Source: Campylobacterales bacterium (GTDB lineage: Bacteria > Campylobacterota > Campylobacteria > Campylobacterales > QNZT01). From it: 62,755 nucleotides of DNA. Of the stretch, positions 20,101-26,759 are shown piece by piece. Within the stretch, counting starts at the first letter, position 1; each line of letters opens with the position of its first letter. The translations under genes were made by a program, and so were the position numbers. Below the pieces are notes generated by a model, which searched no databases, had not been told where the DNA came from, and saw nothing but the letters and a program-made list of their open reading frames with translations. Location: the NCBI GenBank assembly GCA_027068765.1, contig JAMOMC010000112.1:1-62755 (forward strand). The letters are read 5' to 3'.

Positions 20101-20793
20101 TCAGCTGGTATTTATAAAATATGGGGAAGATTTATAGCACCTAATGGTGCATCTGATTCGTTTTTTGTAAAGATGGATGAAGATGTGGAAGATATTTGGG
20201 ATATGCATCCAAATGGGAGTAGTTGGAGATACAATATAGTTAACGGTAGAGAGTATGGTGGAGAAAAAAGTTATAACTTAACAAAAGGAGAGCACACTTT
20301 GCTAATTAGAGCAAGAGAGGGTGGAGCTAAGCTTGATAAGATTATTATCACAAATGATGATGAGTTTACCCCTTCAAATCCACCACTTGTTGATGAAGTT
20401 TTAGAGATAGAAGCAGAAGATGCGATACTTTTATCTCCTATGTCCATAAGAGATGATACGACAGCTTCGGGTTCAAAATATATAACAAAAGATTATGGTG
20501 AGGGGAGTGCAAAATTTATTTTTAATATTGCTGAAGCTGGAGATTATAAGCTAAAAGCAAGATATATAGCACCTAATGGTATATCTGATTCGTTTTTTGT
20601 AAAGATGGATAACTCTACAGAAGATATTTGGGATATACATCCAAACACAGATAGTTGGAAAAGTACAAATGTAGCAGGACGAGAAAATGGAGGTGAATTT
20701 ATCTATAACTTGACAGAAGGTGAACATGTTTTCACCATAAGAGGACGAGAAAATGGGAGTAGACTTGATAAGTTGACACTTATACCAAATTAA
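17179..20793 (+). CDS. Large secreted protein: transglutaminase-like, discoidin-like and two CBM-like domains
   Basis: 1204 residues from a TTG with AAAGG upstream; residues 1-17 are a Sec signal peptide (ending QTLFA). A transglutaminase-like region follows with Cys91 (FGMCSD), His124 (IDHTVP) and Asp139 (FFDPSFG) in the right order and spacing for the Cys-His-Asp triad. Residues about 720-920 resemble an F5/8 type C (discoidin) domain (VVELVIDLGEVKSVGGVRV...YIKIKI). Two galactose-binding-like modules of the CBM6/35 kind (about 930-1060 and 1075-1204) begin LEAEDG and IEAEDA. It probably acts on or binds surface glycan or protein. I do not recognise it as a known full-length family. It converges with the pseudopilin genes, with overlapping stop codons. 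Confidence 0.75.
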   Translation: MKKLSLMLVFISQTLFANIYHLKVLSDKVPDLSNIETFGSNIGDNWESNNEKAIILSYWIDQLTTYSSPLYYSRQWNDPIAFLNNTEFGMCSDLTLLMNAMGEGAFGFTGRRHELSFLNVPIDHTVPEIEYDGALHFFDPSFGFAYGHYDNGVVTSLKDYALNPYYSRNNTPTALTRDSDGASFIKAWLSIDLFGWSIDRFRHDEYSPELTWQEKRTEGYYGVHRFDISIEDYEYYTRYWSHLDGLAGFSSKDFFWPNYNYNDVNDYTLNDNDKYKAHHRGNGLWVYEPDLKDALSFETSEKITLTNDMIYPTQLDVEGLVVFKVDSANFVTGVLIEADIKRENPEDSIIIEASSSGGNFWFPVWENKALGDINIKENISDMIKGTLKSQDLRHVTDFLVRVRLNTKSNLTAATLKSMKISTVTMLGKSSLPKLMLGENEITVAKANNHSSYQTKTFNPVLTKLENGINDEIYWSDIEAWKLYVKDYKNLEAYENYGNLYTVLEKNHWEKGFVTYELDAPRAIKKARLGGLFVVKDNQKDMFKIKYRVHNGSWSEWSEVATYDFSTRNNRDKRENQSHLEAWDIEEENVKKIEFKVEVFNYAHIEALHMEIDYEAKEVPFKPLYITYNWSEYYENEDGHLPQNEDAGITRTFSQKVGELPYKFSINIGGDIQPRMNWISMHLEGNKDPKNYAPIGYLDGIDKGNRDFIPMINYDIGDIISINKSILLNHSPWHGAKNQLVDGRIIAGSKSSRGNAGGGKVEIQNDEDDIVKFSKGVGVVELVIDLGEVKSVGGVRVDSYKDSWDAYFPESIIVESAVSDDFIYRSRDAYKSAKYAHNLYPVAWSLPRDATSRYLGRFPNYGLLSNYTFIPFDERVDARYIKIKIKEQNHYGSAKGITLSEVHVYDKLIANHWLPRLKHAKQIVVEPSVETIELEAEDGVLSSPMYVKNSATAFNGKYITNDNGSGSALYTFTLQSAGIYKIWGRFIAPNGASDSFFVKMDEDVEDIWDMHPNGSSWRYNIVNGREYGGEKSYNLTKGEHTLLIRAREGGAKLDKIIITNDDEFTPSNPPLVDEVLEIEAEDAILLSPMSIRDDTTASGSKYITKDYGEGSAKFIFNIAEAGDYKLKARYIAPNGISDSFFVKMDNSTEDIWDIHPNTDSWKSTNVAGRENGGEFIYNLTEGEHVFTIRGRENGSRLDKLTLIPN
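20133..20610 (+). repeat. Duplicated module DNA inside the large secreted protein
   Basis: Positions 20133-20178 and 20565-20610 match at 44 of 46 bases, an offset of 432 bp (144 codons). They encode the APNG-S-DSFFVKMD core of the two carbohydrate-binding-like modules, while the flanks are much more diverged. Confidence 0.85.
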
Positions 20794-21353
20794 TTATTTG
20801 CAGGAGTTGGAGATGTTTTGTTTGTCTCATTTACATCTTTTGAAACTCTTGTTTTCATCGGTTTGAAAAACTCATAAACTAAAGGCTCTTTATCTTTAAA
20901 CTTTATATGGATTAAGATATTGTCTCTATCTTTTGATTGGTAGATTTTAAATCTTTCACAATCCTCTTTTACCTGAGTGATATGATAAAAATTTACATTG
21001 TCAGATGTCATTTTTGTAAAAGGTTTGACGGATTCAACTCTTAAAAGAGTGTTTTTTTCATAACTCACAAGCCAAGATACATAAGGATGTTCAATATCAT
21101 AAATTGAGTTTGATGTCAGAAGATTTATCGTGGAGTTTTTTGATCCTGTAATCTCCAGCTCACTTGCCAAGAAGATATCATCATAAAGTAAATCTAATAA
21201 CTTCTGCTTATTTTGTTCCTCTTGGCTTTTTTGGTTAAAAAGTATATTTGTTTTTTGTAAATTGCCAATTGCAGAATATAAAAAATTTACAATTAATCCA
21301 AGCAAAAATATTGATACGAGTAGTTCAATTAAAGAGAAAGCTTTTTTCATCAT
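20790..21353 (-). CDS. Pseudopilin with type IV prepilin leader
   Basis: 187 residues beginning MMKKA/FSLIELLVSIFLLGLI, a short basic leader, cleavage before Phe, Glu at +5 and a hydrophobic helix: a class III signal processed by prepilin peptidase. The remainder is a soluble globular domain without a clear subfamily, and the tail is Thr/Pro/Asn-rich. It is third in a run of three pseudopilin genes, directly abutting the one before. It probably forms a minor component of a type II secretion or type IV pilus-like apparatus whose other genes are not in this window. Confidence 0.8.
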   Translation of the reverse strand: MMKKAFSLIELLVSIFLLGLIVNFLYSAIGNLQKTNILFNQKSQEEQNKQKLLDLLYDDIFLASELEITGSKNSTINLLTSNSIYDIEHPYVSWLVSYEKNTLLRVESVKPFTKMTSDNVNFYHITQVKEDCERFKIYQSKDRDNILIHIKFKDKEPLVYEFFKPMKTRVSKDVNETNKTSPTPANN

Positions 21354-21788
21354 TTACCTTAGATGCATCTTATAGATAAAAGTGGAGTTTTGTTTATCTC
21401 CAACAAGTATTTTGTCAAAAACTATTTTAAAATTCATACTTTGATTAGAATCATCATCTTTATTTTCACTTGATCCCAAAGGCTCAAATGTTGTAAACTC
21501 TTGATGATCATAGTATACTTTTTTCTCTTTTAGATATTTTCTAAAATCATCATCTTTTATATCATAATCATCTCTAATAAATTCATAAAGATTTTTTTCT
21601 GAGTTGTGAAAAGCTTGGTCATTGTGCATAAGAGCAAGAGAGTAAAGAGTTGTAAACTCCCCTTTTTTGGTTAAATATGAGAAGTTATTTTTGCTATTTG
21701 TACTAATTTCAAAAAGCATTACAGCCACAGTAGATAGTATGATAACAGACACCAAAACTTCTATAAGTGTAAATGCTTTTTTATTCAT
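21354..21788 (-). CDS. Pseudopilin with type IV prepilin leader
   Basis: 144 residues starting MNKKA/FTLIEVLVSVIILSTVAVML, with the +1 Phe and +5 Glu of type IV prepilins and a 20-residue hydrophobic helix. The soluble part is charged and Asp-rich (DDFRKYLKEKK, ENKDDDSN). The sequence resembles GspI-type minor pseudopilins only in the leader. The start overlaps the upstream pseudopilin by 8 bp and the next gene starts immediately after its stop, so the three are translated together. Confidence 0.8.
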   Translation of the reverse strand: MNKKAFTLIEVLVSVIILSTVAVMLFEISTNSKNNFSYLTKKGEFTTLYSLALMHNDQAFHNSEKNLYEFIRDDYDIKDDDFRKYLKEKKVYYDHQEFTTFEPLGSSENKDDDSNQSMNFKIVFDKILVGDKQNSTFIYKMHLR

Positions 21789-22320
21789 CTACTACTCTAA
21801 TCTTTGTAAACTCTTCAGACCTTTGCATCTCTAAAGCATCATTTAGTTTTGAAGTGATATAAGTTTTTTTAAAGTATGGAAAAAAAGCATAATATTTTTT
21901 TCCACTTTTTACAACATAAGAGGATGAAGAGCTATTTGGAAATATTGTATATTTAAAACATACTTTATGAAGTTTTTCATCTATTAAAGTAGGAGAAAAC
22001 TCTATCTCTCTCTCACTAGAGTGAATATCGTTTTTGTAAACTTTTATATCTTTAAAAATATCAATACTAATATCTATATTCATCTCCTCTTGTAATTCAT
22101 CATTTATTAAAAGTGCAGATTTTTGGCATCTATCATATACATAAAATTCAATTTTTTTCCCTTTTGTCCAGTGAGGCAAGAGAGCATCTTTTATATGTTC
22201 AAGTGTGATGACTTTAACACTTTTTTTTGGATCAAATGTCCCTAAAACTAGAGAGTAAATAACACCAATGATTAAAACAACTATCATGATTTCAAAAAGT
22301 GTAAATGCAGATCTTCTCAA
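21781..22320 (-). CDS. Pseudopilin with type IV prepilin leader (GspH/FimT-like size)
   Basis: 179 residues starting MRRSA/FTLFEIMIVVLIIGVIYSLVLG. The cleavage motif and +5 Glu are present, with Phe instead of Ile at +4. It is the first gene of the three-gene pseudopilin operon and is divergent from the response regulator across about 80 bp. As in the other two, residue -1 is Ala rather than the usual Gly. The body is mixed alpha/beta with no motif I recognise, and the subunit position in a pseudopilus cannot be assigned. Confidence 0.8.
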   Translation of the reverse strand: MRRSAFTLFEIMIVVLIIGVIYSLVLGTFDPKKSVKVITLEHIKDALLPHWTKGKKIEFYVYDRCQKSALLINDELQEEMNIDISIDIFKDIKVYKNDIHSSEREIEFSPTLIDEKLHKVCFKYTIFPNSSSSSYVVKSGKKYYAFFPYFKKTYITSKLNDALEMQRSEEFTKIRVVDE

Positions 22321-22399
22321 TTTTTTTACTCTTATAATTCAATATTTTAATCTATTATAGCTAAACGAAATTTATGTTACAATAGACAAAAGGATAGAG

Positions 22400-23074
22400 A
22401 TGTCAAAAAAGAGAATACTGCTTTTAGAGGATGATCCAACATTAAATGAGACGGTTGTTGAGTATTTTGAGGATTTGGGTTATTTGATTGATGGGATTGA
22501 AGATGGATTAGATGCACTTGATAAGATTTATGAAAATAGTTATGATATTTTGCTTTTGGATGTGAAAGTACCTCAGATGAGTGGATTTGATTTACTAAAA
22601 GAGCTTAGAAAGCGTGATATTGCAACTCCTGCTATTTTTATAACTTCTTTGAACTCTATCGATGATTTGAGTGAGGGGTATGAGAGTGGATGTGATGATT
22701 ATATTAGAAAACCTTTTGCTTTAAAAGAGCTTTTGGTTCGAGTTGAGAGTATATTGAAAAGAGATTTTTACCACAATGGTAGTGAAAAAATTGAAATTTC
22801 AAAAAATATATATTATGATATAAGTTCAAATATGCTCTACATTGATGAGAAAATTGAAACGTTAAATAACAAAGAGGCAAAACTTTTAAAACTATTTTTA
22901 CAAAATATAGGGCAGATACTCTCCCATGAGAGGATTTATGATGCATTGTGGGATTATGATGAGACATACTCTGAGGCAAGTTTGAGAACTTATATAAAAA
23001 ATTTACGAAAGATATTGGGGAAAGAGAAGATTGTTAGTATCAAAAAACAGGGGTATAAATTTATTAAAGAGTGA
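22400..23074 (+). CDS. OmpR-family response regulator
   Basis: 224 residues. The receiver domain (1-120) has the acidic pocket E10-D11-D12, phospho-acceptor D54 (LLLDVKVPQMSG), switch Thr in FITSLNS and Lys in RKPFALKEL. The C-terminal winged helix (about 130-224) ends with the usual SEASLRTYIKNLRKILG and IKKQGYKF. It overlaps the histidine kinase gene by about 44 bp, so the two form a couple. The direct repeat ahead of the cytochrome genes is a plausible binding site. AGGA lies before the ATG, and TTACAAT about 25 bp upstream is a possible -10. Confidence 0.92.
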   Translation: MSKKRILLLEDDPTLNETVVEYFEDLGYLIDGIEDGLDALDKIYENSYDILLLDVKVPQMSGFDLLKELRKRDIATPAIFITSLNSIDDLSEGYESGCDDYIRKPFALKELLVRVESILKRDFYHNGSEKIEISKNIYYDISSNMLYIDEKIETLNNKEAKLLKLFLQNIGQILSHERIYDALWDYDETYSEASLRTYIKNLRKILGKEKIVSIKKQGYKFIKE

Positions 23075-24218
23075 GAGAAAAACACTTATCTCTTTTTTGT
23101 TTTTATACTCATTTTTATCACTTTTGATTTTGTTGTTTTTGGCATTTATCTACTATAATTTTCAAAAAGAGAGTATGCTTCAAGAACAAAATTCTAGATT
23201 AAAACAGCACTCTTTTGAGTTAATCCCAAAGCTTCAACACTTACATGAAAATTTTGATAAAATACGATTTTATCCACGATTTTCATACTTTAACTCAGCT
23301 ATTTATGATAGTAGCGGGAGAGTAATATTTTCAACTCTAAAAGAAAATAAGACAAATTTAAATAGCTCAATTTATAAGATAAAAGATAAGATACATTATG
23401 TAAGACTGCTTGAGAGTTATTATCTTGGGGCTATGTATATAGTTGTTGAAATTGATGATGATGAGGTATGGCTTAGTTTTGTAAAAATGAAAGTTATAGC
23501 TTATGGGGTTATGTTATTTTTTATTTTATTAATAGCTGGCTATTTTCTATTAAAGATATTTTTAAAACCTATGCGAGATAGTATATATCTTCTAAATCGT
23601 TTTATTAAAGATACAACACATGAGTTAAACACCCCAATATCTGCAATTTTAACAAATATAGAGATGATTGATGAGAGTAAGCTTGATAAAAAAGATGCAA
23701 AAAAGATAAAAAGAATTGATATAGCTTCAAGAACCATCTCAAATTTATACAATGATCTAACTTATGTTGCATTAGGAAATCAGATACAATCAAAAGATGA
23801 AGATATTGATTTATCAATTTTAATAGATGAGAGAGTAGAGTATTTTAAAGTCTTATCAAATGCTAGAGAACTTGAAGTTGTTTTGGATTTAGATAGAAAC
23901 ATAATGCTTTTTATAGATAGATATAAAATAACAAGACTACTTGATAATCTAATCTCAAATGCAATAAAATACAATAAAAAGGGGAGTTTTATAAAAATTA
24001 CTTTAAAAGATAGATATTTATGCATAGAAGATGGGGGTGTTGGTATTAAAAAAGAGAAGATTAAATTTATGTTTGATAGATATTCTAGATTTAATGAGAG
24101 TGAGGGTGGATTTGGTTTGGGGTTAAATATAGTAAAAGAGATTGCAAACGAGTATAAACTTCTTCTAAAAGTAGAGTCAAAATTAAAAATTGGAACACAA
24201 GTGAGTGTGATATGGTAA
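23031..24218 (+). CDS. Membrane sensor histidine kinase
   Basis: 395 residues from a TTG at 23031, the only plausible start, lying inside the response regulator gene. Two membrane helices (about 20-45 and 150-180) enclose a periplasmic sensor of about 105 residues with no known fold. Then come the H-box (DTTHELNTP, His197), N-box (DNLISNAIKYN), G1 (IEDGGVGIK) and G2 (GGFGLGLNIV). It is linked with the OmpR-type regulator and overlaps the following haem protein gene by 7 bp, which hints that redox state or electron-carrier supply is what it senses (inference). Confidence 0.88.
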   Translation: MLVSKNRGINLLKSERKTLISFLFLYSFLSLLILLFLAFIYYNFQKESMLQEQNSRLKQHSFELIPKLQHLHENFDKIRFYPRFSYFNSAIYDSSGRVIFSTLKENKTNLNSSIYKIKDKIHYVRLLESYYLGAMYIVVEIDDDEVWLSFVKMKVIAYGVMLFFILLIAGYFLLKIFLKPMRDSIYLLNRFIKDTTHELNTPISAILTNIEMIDESKLDKKDAKKIKRIDIASRTISNLYNDLTYVALGNQIQSKDEDIDLSILIDERVEYFKVLSNARELEVVLDLDRNIMLFIDRYKITRLLDNLISNAIKYNKKGSFIKITLKDRYLCIEDGGVGIKKEKIKFMFDRYSRFNESEGGFGLGLNIVKEIANEYKLLLKVESKLKIGTQVSVIW

Positions 24219-24568
24219 AAAAAGTGATTTTTTTTATGTTTATATTTAATACTTTAGTTTTTGCTAAAACCTTGGAAAGGAATGAGCAAAATATTTATGA
24301 ACAAAACTGCCTGCCTTGCCATAGTCCACTCTCTATTGGGATTGATAAATTTTTCTTTCAGTATCTTGTAAAATATAGTAGTGAGTTATCTGTTAAATCT
24401 GCATTAACCTATTTTCTTAAAAATCCAGATGAGTTAACTTCAGCACTCTCTAGTGACCAACTAAGACGCTTTGGTGTAAAATCAAAAACAAATTTAAGTG
24501 ATGAAGAGTTAGATGAAGCTATTGATATATATTGGGAAAAATACAAAGTTTTTGGGAAAATAGAGTAG
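24212..24568 (+). CDS. Small periplasmic monohaem cytochrome c-like protein
   Basis: 118 residues: signal peptide (residues 1-18, FNTLVFA), then one haem-binding NCLPCHS near residue 35. The rest is helical and acidic with no clear distal methionine motif, though the C-terminal EELDEAIDIYW helix resembles the last helix of class I cytochromes. The start overlaps the kinase gene by 7 bp, placing it in the same transcript as the two-component pair. It may be a signalling accessory or an electron carrier; neither is established. Confidence 0.75.
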   Translation: MVKKVIFFMFIFNTLVFAKTLERNEQNIYEQNCLPCHSPLSIGIDKFFFQYLVKYSSELSVKSALTYFLKNPDELTSALSSDQLRRFGVKSKTNLSDEELDEAIDIYWEKYKVFGKIE

Positions 24569-24589
24569 TTATATAAATTGTTACACAAT

Positions 24590-24622
24590 TTTCACGATTG
24601 TTTCACGATTATCTTTTACAAT
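24590..24622 (+). promoter_or_regulatory. Direct repeat and -10 ahead of the cytochrome c genes
   Basis: TTTCACGATT occurs at 24590-24599 and again at 24601-24610, one helical turn (11 bp) apart, the arrangement bound by OmpR/PhoB-type regulators. A TACAAT -10 is at 24617-24622, so the repeat replaces the -35 as in activated promoters. The regulator gene lies 1.5 kb upstream. Confidence 0.6.
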
Positions 24623-24659
24623 ACAGGGGTAAGAAAAATTTTAAAGTGAGGAAGTAAGA

Positions 24660-24953
24660 ATGAAAAAAATAGTATTAGCATGTATGGCAGTGGGTGCAAT
24701 GAGTTTTTTAGCAGCAGATGCTGCACTTTATAAGAAGTGTTCAGGTTGTCATGGAGTAAATGGTGAGAAAAAAGCACTAGGTAAAGGTAAAGTTATCACA
24801 GGTATGGCAGCGGCTGATGTTGTAACAGCACTTAATGGTTATAAAGATGGTTCATACGGTGGGGCTATGAAAGGTATTATGAAAGGACCATTGGCAGGTC
24901 TTAGTGATGATGATATCAAAGCTTTAGGTACTTATATAGAAGGTCTTAAGTAA
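24660..24953 (+). CDS. Class I cytochrome c (c553-like), copy 1
   Basis: 97 residues: signal peptide to about residue 18, haem site C27-SGC-H31, and a distal methionine candidate in GGAMKGIMKG, with the usual C-terminal LSDDDIKALGTYIEGLK helix. Small soluble periplasmic electron carriers of this type pass electrons from the bc1 complex or periplasmic dehydrogenases to terminal oxidases. It is the first of three near-identical genes and lies directly behind the direct-repeat promoter. It differs from the other two at the haem loop (CSGC against CAGC) and near the methionine (GPLAG against GQVTG). Confidence 0.92.
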   Translation: MKKIVLACMAVGAMSFLAADAALYKKCSGCHGVNGEKKALGKGKVITGMAAADVVTALNGYKDGSYGGAMKGIMKGPLAGLSDDDIKALGTYIEGLK

Positions 24954-25003
24954 TATTTTATTACTTAAAGTTACATTAAAATTAAAAAAACAAGGAAAAA
25001 ATT

Positions 25004-25297
25004 ATGAAAAAAATAGCATTAACAATGATGGCAGTAGGCGCGATGAGTTTTTTAGCAGCAGATGCAGCACTTTATAAAAAATGTGCAGGTTGTCATGGAG
25101 CAAATGGTGAGAAAAAAGCATTAGGTAAAGGTAAAGTTATCACAGGTATGGCAGCAGCTGATGTTGTAACAGCACTTAATGGTTATAAAGATGGTTCATA
25201 CGGTGGAGCTATGAAAGGTCTTATGAAAGGTCAAGTAACAGGTCTTAGTGATGATGACATTAAAGCTTTAGGTACTTATATCGAAGGTCTTAAATAA
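25004..25297 (+). CDS. Class I cytochrome c (c553-like), copy 2
   Basis: 97 residues, same layout as copy 1: signal peptide, haem site KKCAGCHGANG, distal methionine region GGAMKGLMKG. It follows copy 1 after 50 bp with its own AAGGA and no visible terminator between, so both are probably on one transcript. A perfect hairpin lies 14 bp after the stop codon. Much of the DNA is identical to the other copies, pointing to recent duplication or gene conversion. Confidence 0.92.
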   Translation: MKKIALTMMAVGAMSFLAADAALYKKCAGCHGANGEKKALGKGKVITGMAAADVVTALNGYKDGSYGGAMKGLMKGQVTGLSDDDIKALGTYIEGLK

Positions 25298-25311
25298 TTT
25301 TTATATCTACA

Positions 25312-25338
25312 TTAACTCCATCTTTTTGATGGAGTTAA
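25312..25338 (+). terminator. Hairpin after cytochrome c copy 2
   Basis: Perfect 11-bp stem TTAACTCCATC (25312-25322) / GATGGAGTTAA (25328-25338) with a 5-nt T loop. Only a weak pyrimidine tract (ACTCTCTTTA) follows. The rest of the 241-bp gap to copy 3 is AT-rich with no gene recognised. Confidence 0.65.
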
Positions 25339-25538
25339 ACTCTCTTTAAATTTCTGAAAAATCCTCTTTTATCTGTAATAAAAATATTTATAATTTATTT
25401 TGTATTGATATTTATTGAAAATATAATTATCGTATTATAAACTTTTATTATAGTTGTGCTATTATGAAAATAATTGCTTCATTAGTTTTACTTATATTGA
25501 TGAAGTGATAAAATTTTAAAGTTAAGGAGATTTAACTA

Positions 25539-25832
25539 ATGAGAAAAGTTATATTAACATGTATGGCAGTAGGTGCGATGAGTTTTTTAGCGGCAGATGC
25601 CGCACTTTATAAGAAGTGTGCAGGTTGCCATGGAGCAAATGGTGAAAAAGCGGCTTTAGGTAAATCAAAAGTTATTACAGGTATGGCGGCAGCTGATGTT
25701 GTAACAGCACTTAATGGTTATAAAGATGGTTCATTTGGTGGAGCTATGAAAGGTCTTATGAAAGGTCAAGTAACAGGTTTAAGTGATGATGACATCAAAG
25801 CTTTAGGTACTTATATCGAAGGTCTTAAGTAG
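25539..25832 (+). CDS. Class I cytochrome c (c553-like), copy 3
   Basis: 97 residues with the same signal peptide, haem site (KKCAGCHGANG) and C-terminal helix; it differs from copy 2 mainly at the first residues, K-to-A at EKAALGKSK and F for Y in GSFGG. It stands 241 bp after copy 2 behind AAGGAGA and beyond a terminator hairpin, so it probably has its own promoter. The hairpin after it repeats the stem after copy 2, indicating that the duplicated unit included the terminator. Confidence 0.92.
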   Translation: MRKVILTCMAVGAMSFLAADAALYKKCAGCHGANGEKAALGKSKVITGMAAADVVTALNGYKDGSFGGAMKGLMKGQVTGLSDDDIKALGTYIEGLK

Positions 25833-25845
25833 ACTCTATTTTAAC

Positions 25846-25886
25846 TTAACTCCATCTTCTTGATGGAGTTAAACTCTCTTTTTTTT
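25846..25886 (+). terminator. Rho-independent terminator after cytochrome c copy 3
   Basis: The same 11-bp stem as after copy 2 (25846-25856 with 25862-25872), loop TTCTT, followed by ACTCTC and a run of eight T (25879-25886). Confidence 0.8.
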
Positions 25887-25905
25887 AAACTCCAAAAAAC
25901 TTTGT

Positions 25906-25911
25906 TATAAT
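25906..25911 (+). promoter_or_regulatory. -10 element of the ankyrin gene
   Basis: TTTGT-TATAAT-GTC, 31 bp before the ATG; the same TTTGTTATAAT string occurs ahead of argH. The -35 is poorly conserved. Confidence 0.5.
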
Positions 25912-25941
25912 GTCCCTTACATATATCATATAGGGGGAAAT

Positions 25942-26433
25942 ATGTCTGATATTCAAAAAGCGATAGGCTTAGATAGCTATGTGCAGATAAAAAAATATAT
26001 AAAAGATGGTGGAGATTTTAATCAAATTATAGAAAACGAAGATAATGAAAATGATGAGTGTTTGATGTTTTATGCTATTCATAAAAAATGCTCTTTTGAT
26101 ACATTAAAATTTATGGTTGAAAATGGTTTTGATATAGATTTTACTGATAGAGATGGTGTTAGTATTTTTGATGAAGCGATAGTTTTAGGAGATATGGATT
26201 TTATAAAGTATCTTTTGATTGAGAAGAAGATAGATGCAAATCATACTAAAAGAAAAAGTGGACTAACTCCAATAATTCAAGCAGCATGTTATGGAAATAT
26301 TAATCTTATAAAACTTTTAGTTTCACATGGGGCGGATGTAAATATCAAAGATGCTTTTAATTTAAGTGCAGCTGATTATGCAAGAAAACTACAAAGAAAA
26401 AAAATGCAAAAATTTCTTGAAGAAGAGTTATAA
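25942..26433 (+). CDS. Ankyrin-repeat protein
   Basis: 163 residues, no signal peptide, with about four ankyrin repeats: weak N-terminal ones, then FMVENGFDIDFTDRDGVSIFDEA, KYLLIEKKIDANH and a clear SGLTPIIQAACYGNINLIKLL followed by SHGADVNIKD. GGGGGAAA precedes the ATG. It is a protein-protein interaction module with no catalytic part. Its own promoter and the terminator upstream separate it from the cytochromes, and oadG follows after a 75-bp gap. The partner is unknown. Confidence 0.85.
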   Translation: MSDIQKAIGLDSYVQIKKYIKDGGDFNQIIENEDNENDECLMFYAIHKKCSFDTLKFMVENGFDIDFTDRDGVSIFDEAIVLGDMDFIKYLLIEKKIDANHTKRKSGLTPIIQAACYGNINLIKLLVSHGADVNIKDAFNLSAADYARKLQRKKMQKFLEEEL

Positions 26434-26508
26434 TAACTTATTGCTTTTGTTTAATATTGCATATGTTATTATTTTGGAACTATACTATATATTTTAAAAG
26501 GATTGGTT

Positions 26509-26751
26509 ATGGAGGTAAATTTTGCTGTTGAAGGTTTAAAGTTTATGTTTTTGGGCATGACGACTGTTTTTACATTTTTGTTTTTACTTGTTGTTATTCT
26601 TAAAATACAAGAGAAGATATTTAAAAAATATTTTCCTCAAAAAGAGGTAAAAACTCCACCTGTTGTTCCTGCAGTTAGCTCAAACAAGCAAGATGATAGT
26701 CAAACTATTGCCGCAATTAGTGCCGCAATTACTGAATTTAAAAAGAAATAA
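26509..26751 (+). CDS. oadG: Oxaloacetate decarboxylase gamma subunit
   Basis: 80 residues from the ATG at 26509 (AAAAGGA at 26496-26502 fits this better than the TTG two codons earlier). One N-terminal membrane helix (GMTTVFTFLFLLVVIL) is followed by a charged, Pro-containing tail, as in OadG, which anchors and assembles the alpha and beta subunits. The tail is Ser/Lys-rich and lacks an obvious His-rich zinc-site end. It begins the oadG-oadA-oadB set. Confidence 0.85.
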   Translation: MEVNFAVEGLKFMFLGMTTVFTFLFLLVVILKIQEKIFKKYFPQKEVKTPPVVPAVSSNKQDDSQTIAAISAAITEFKKK

Positions 26752-26759
26752 GGTAAAAA

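Noticed and set aside
25464-25508. 14-codon reading frame resembling a signal peptide between cytochrome copies 2 and 3
   Set aside because: No ribosome binding site and no coding sequence after the hydrophobic stretch; probably chance or a leader remnant.
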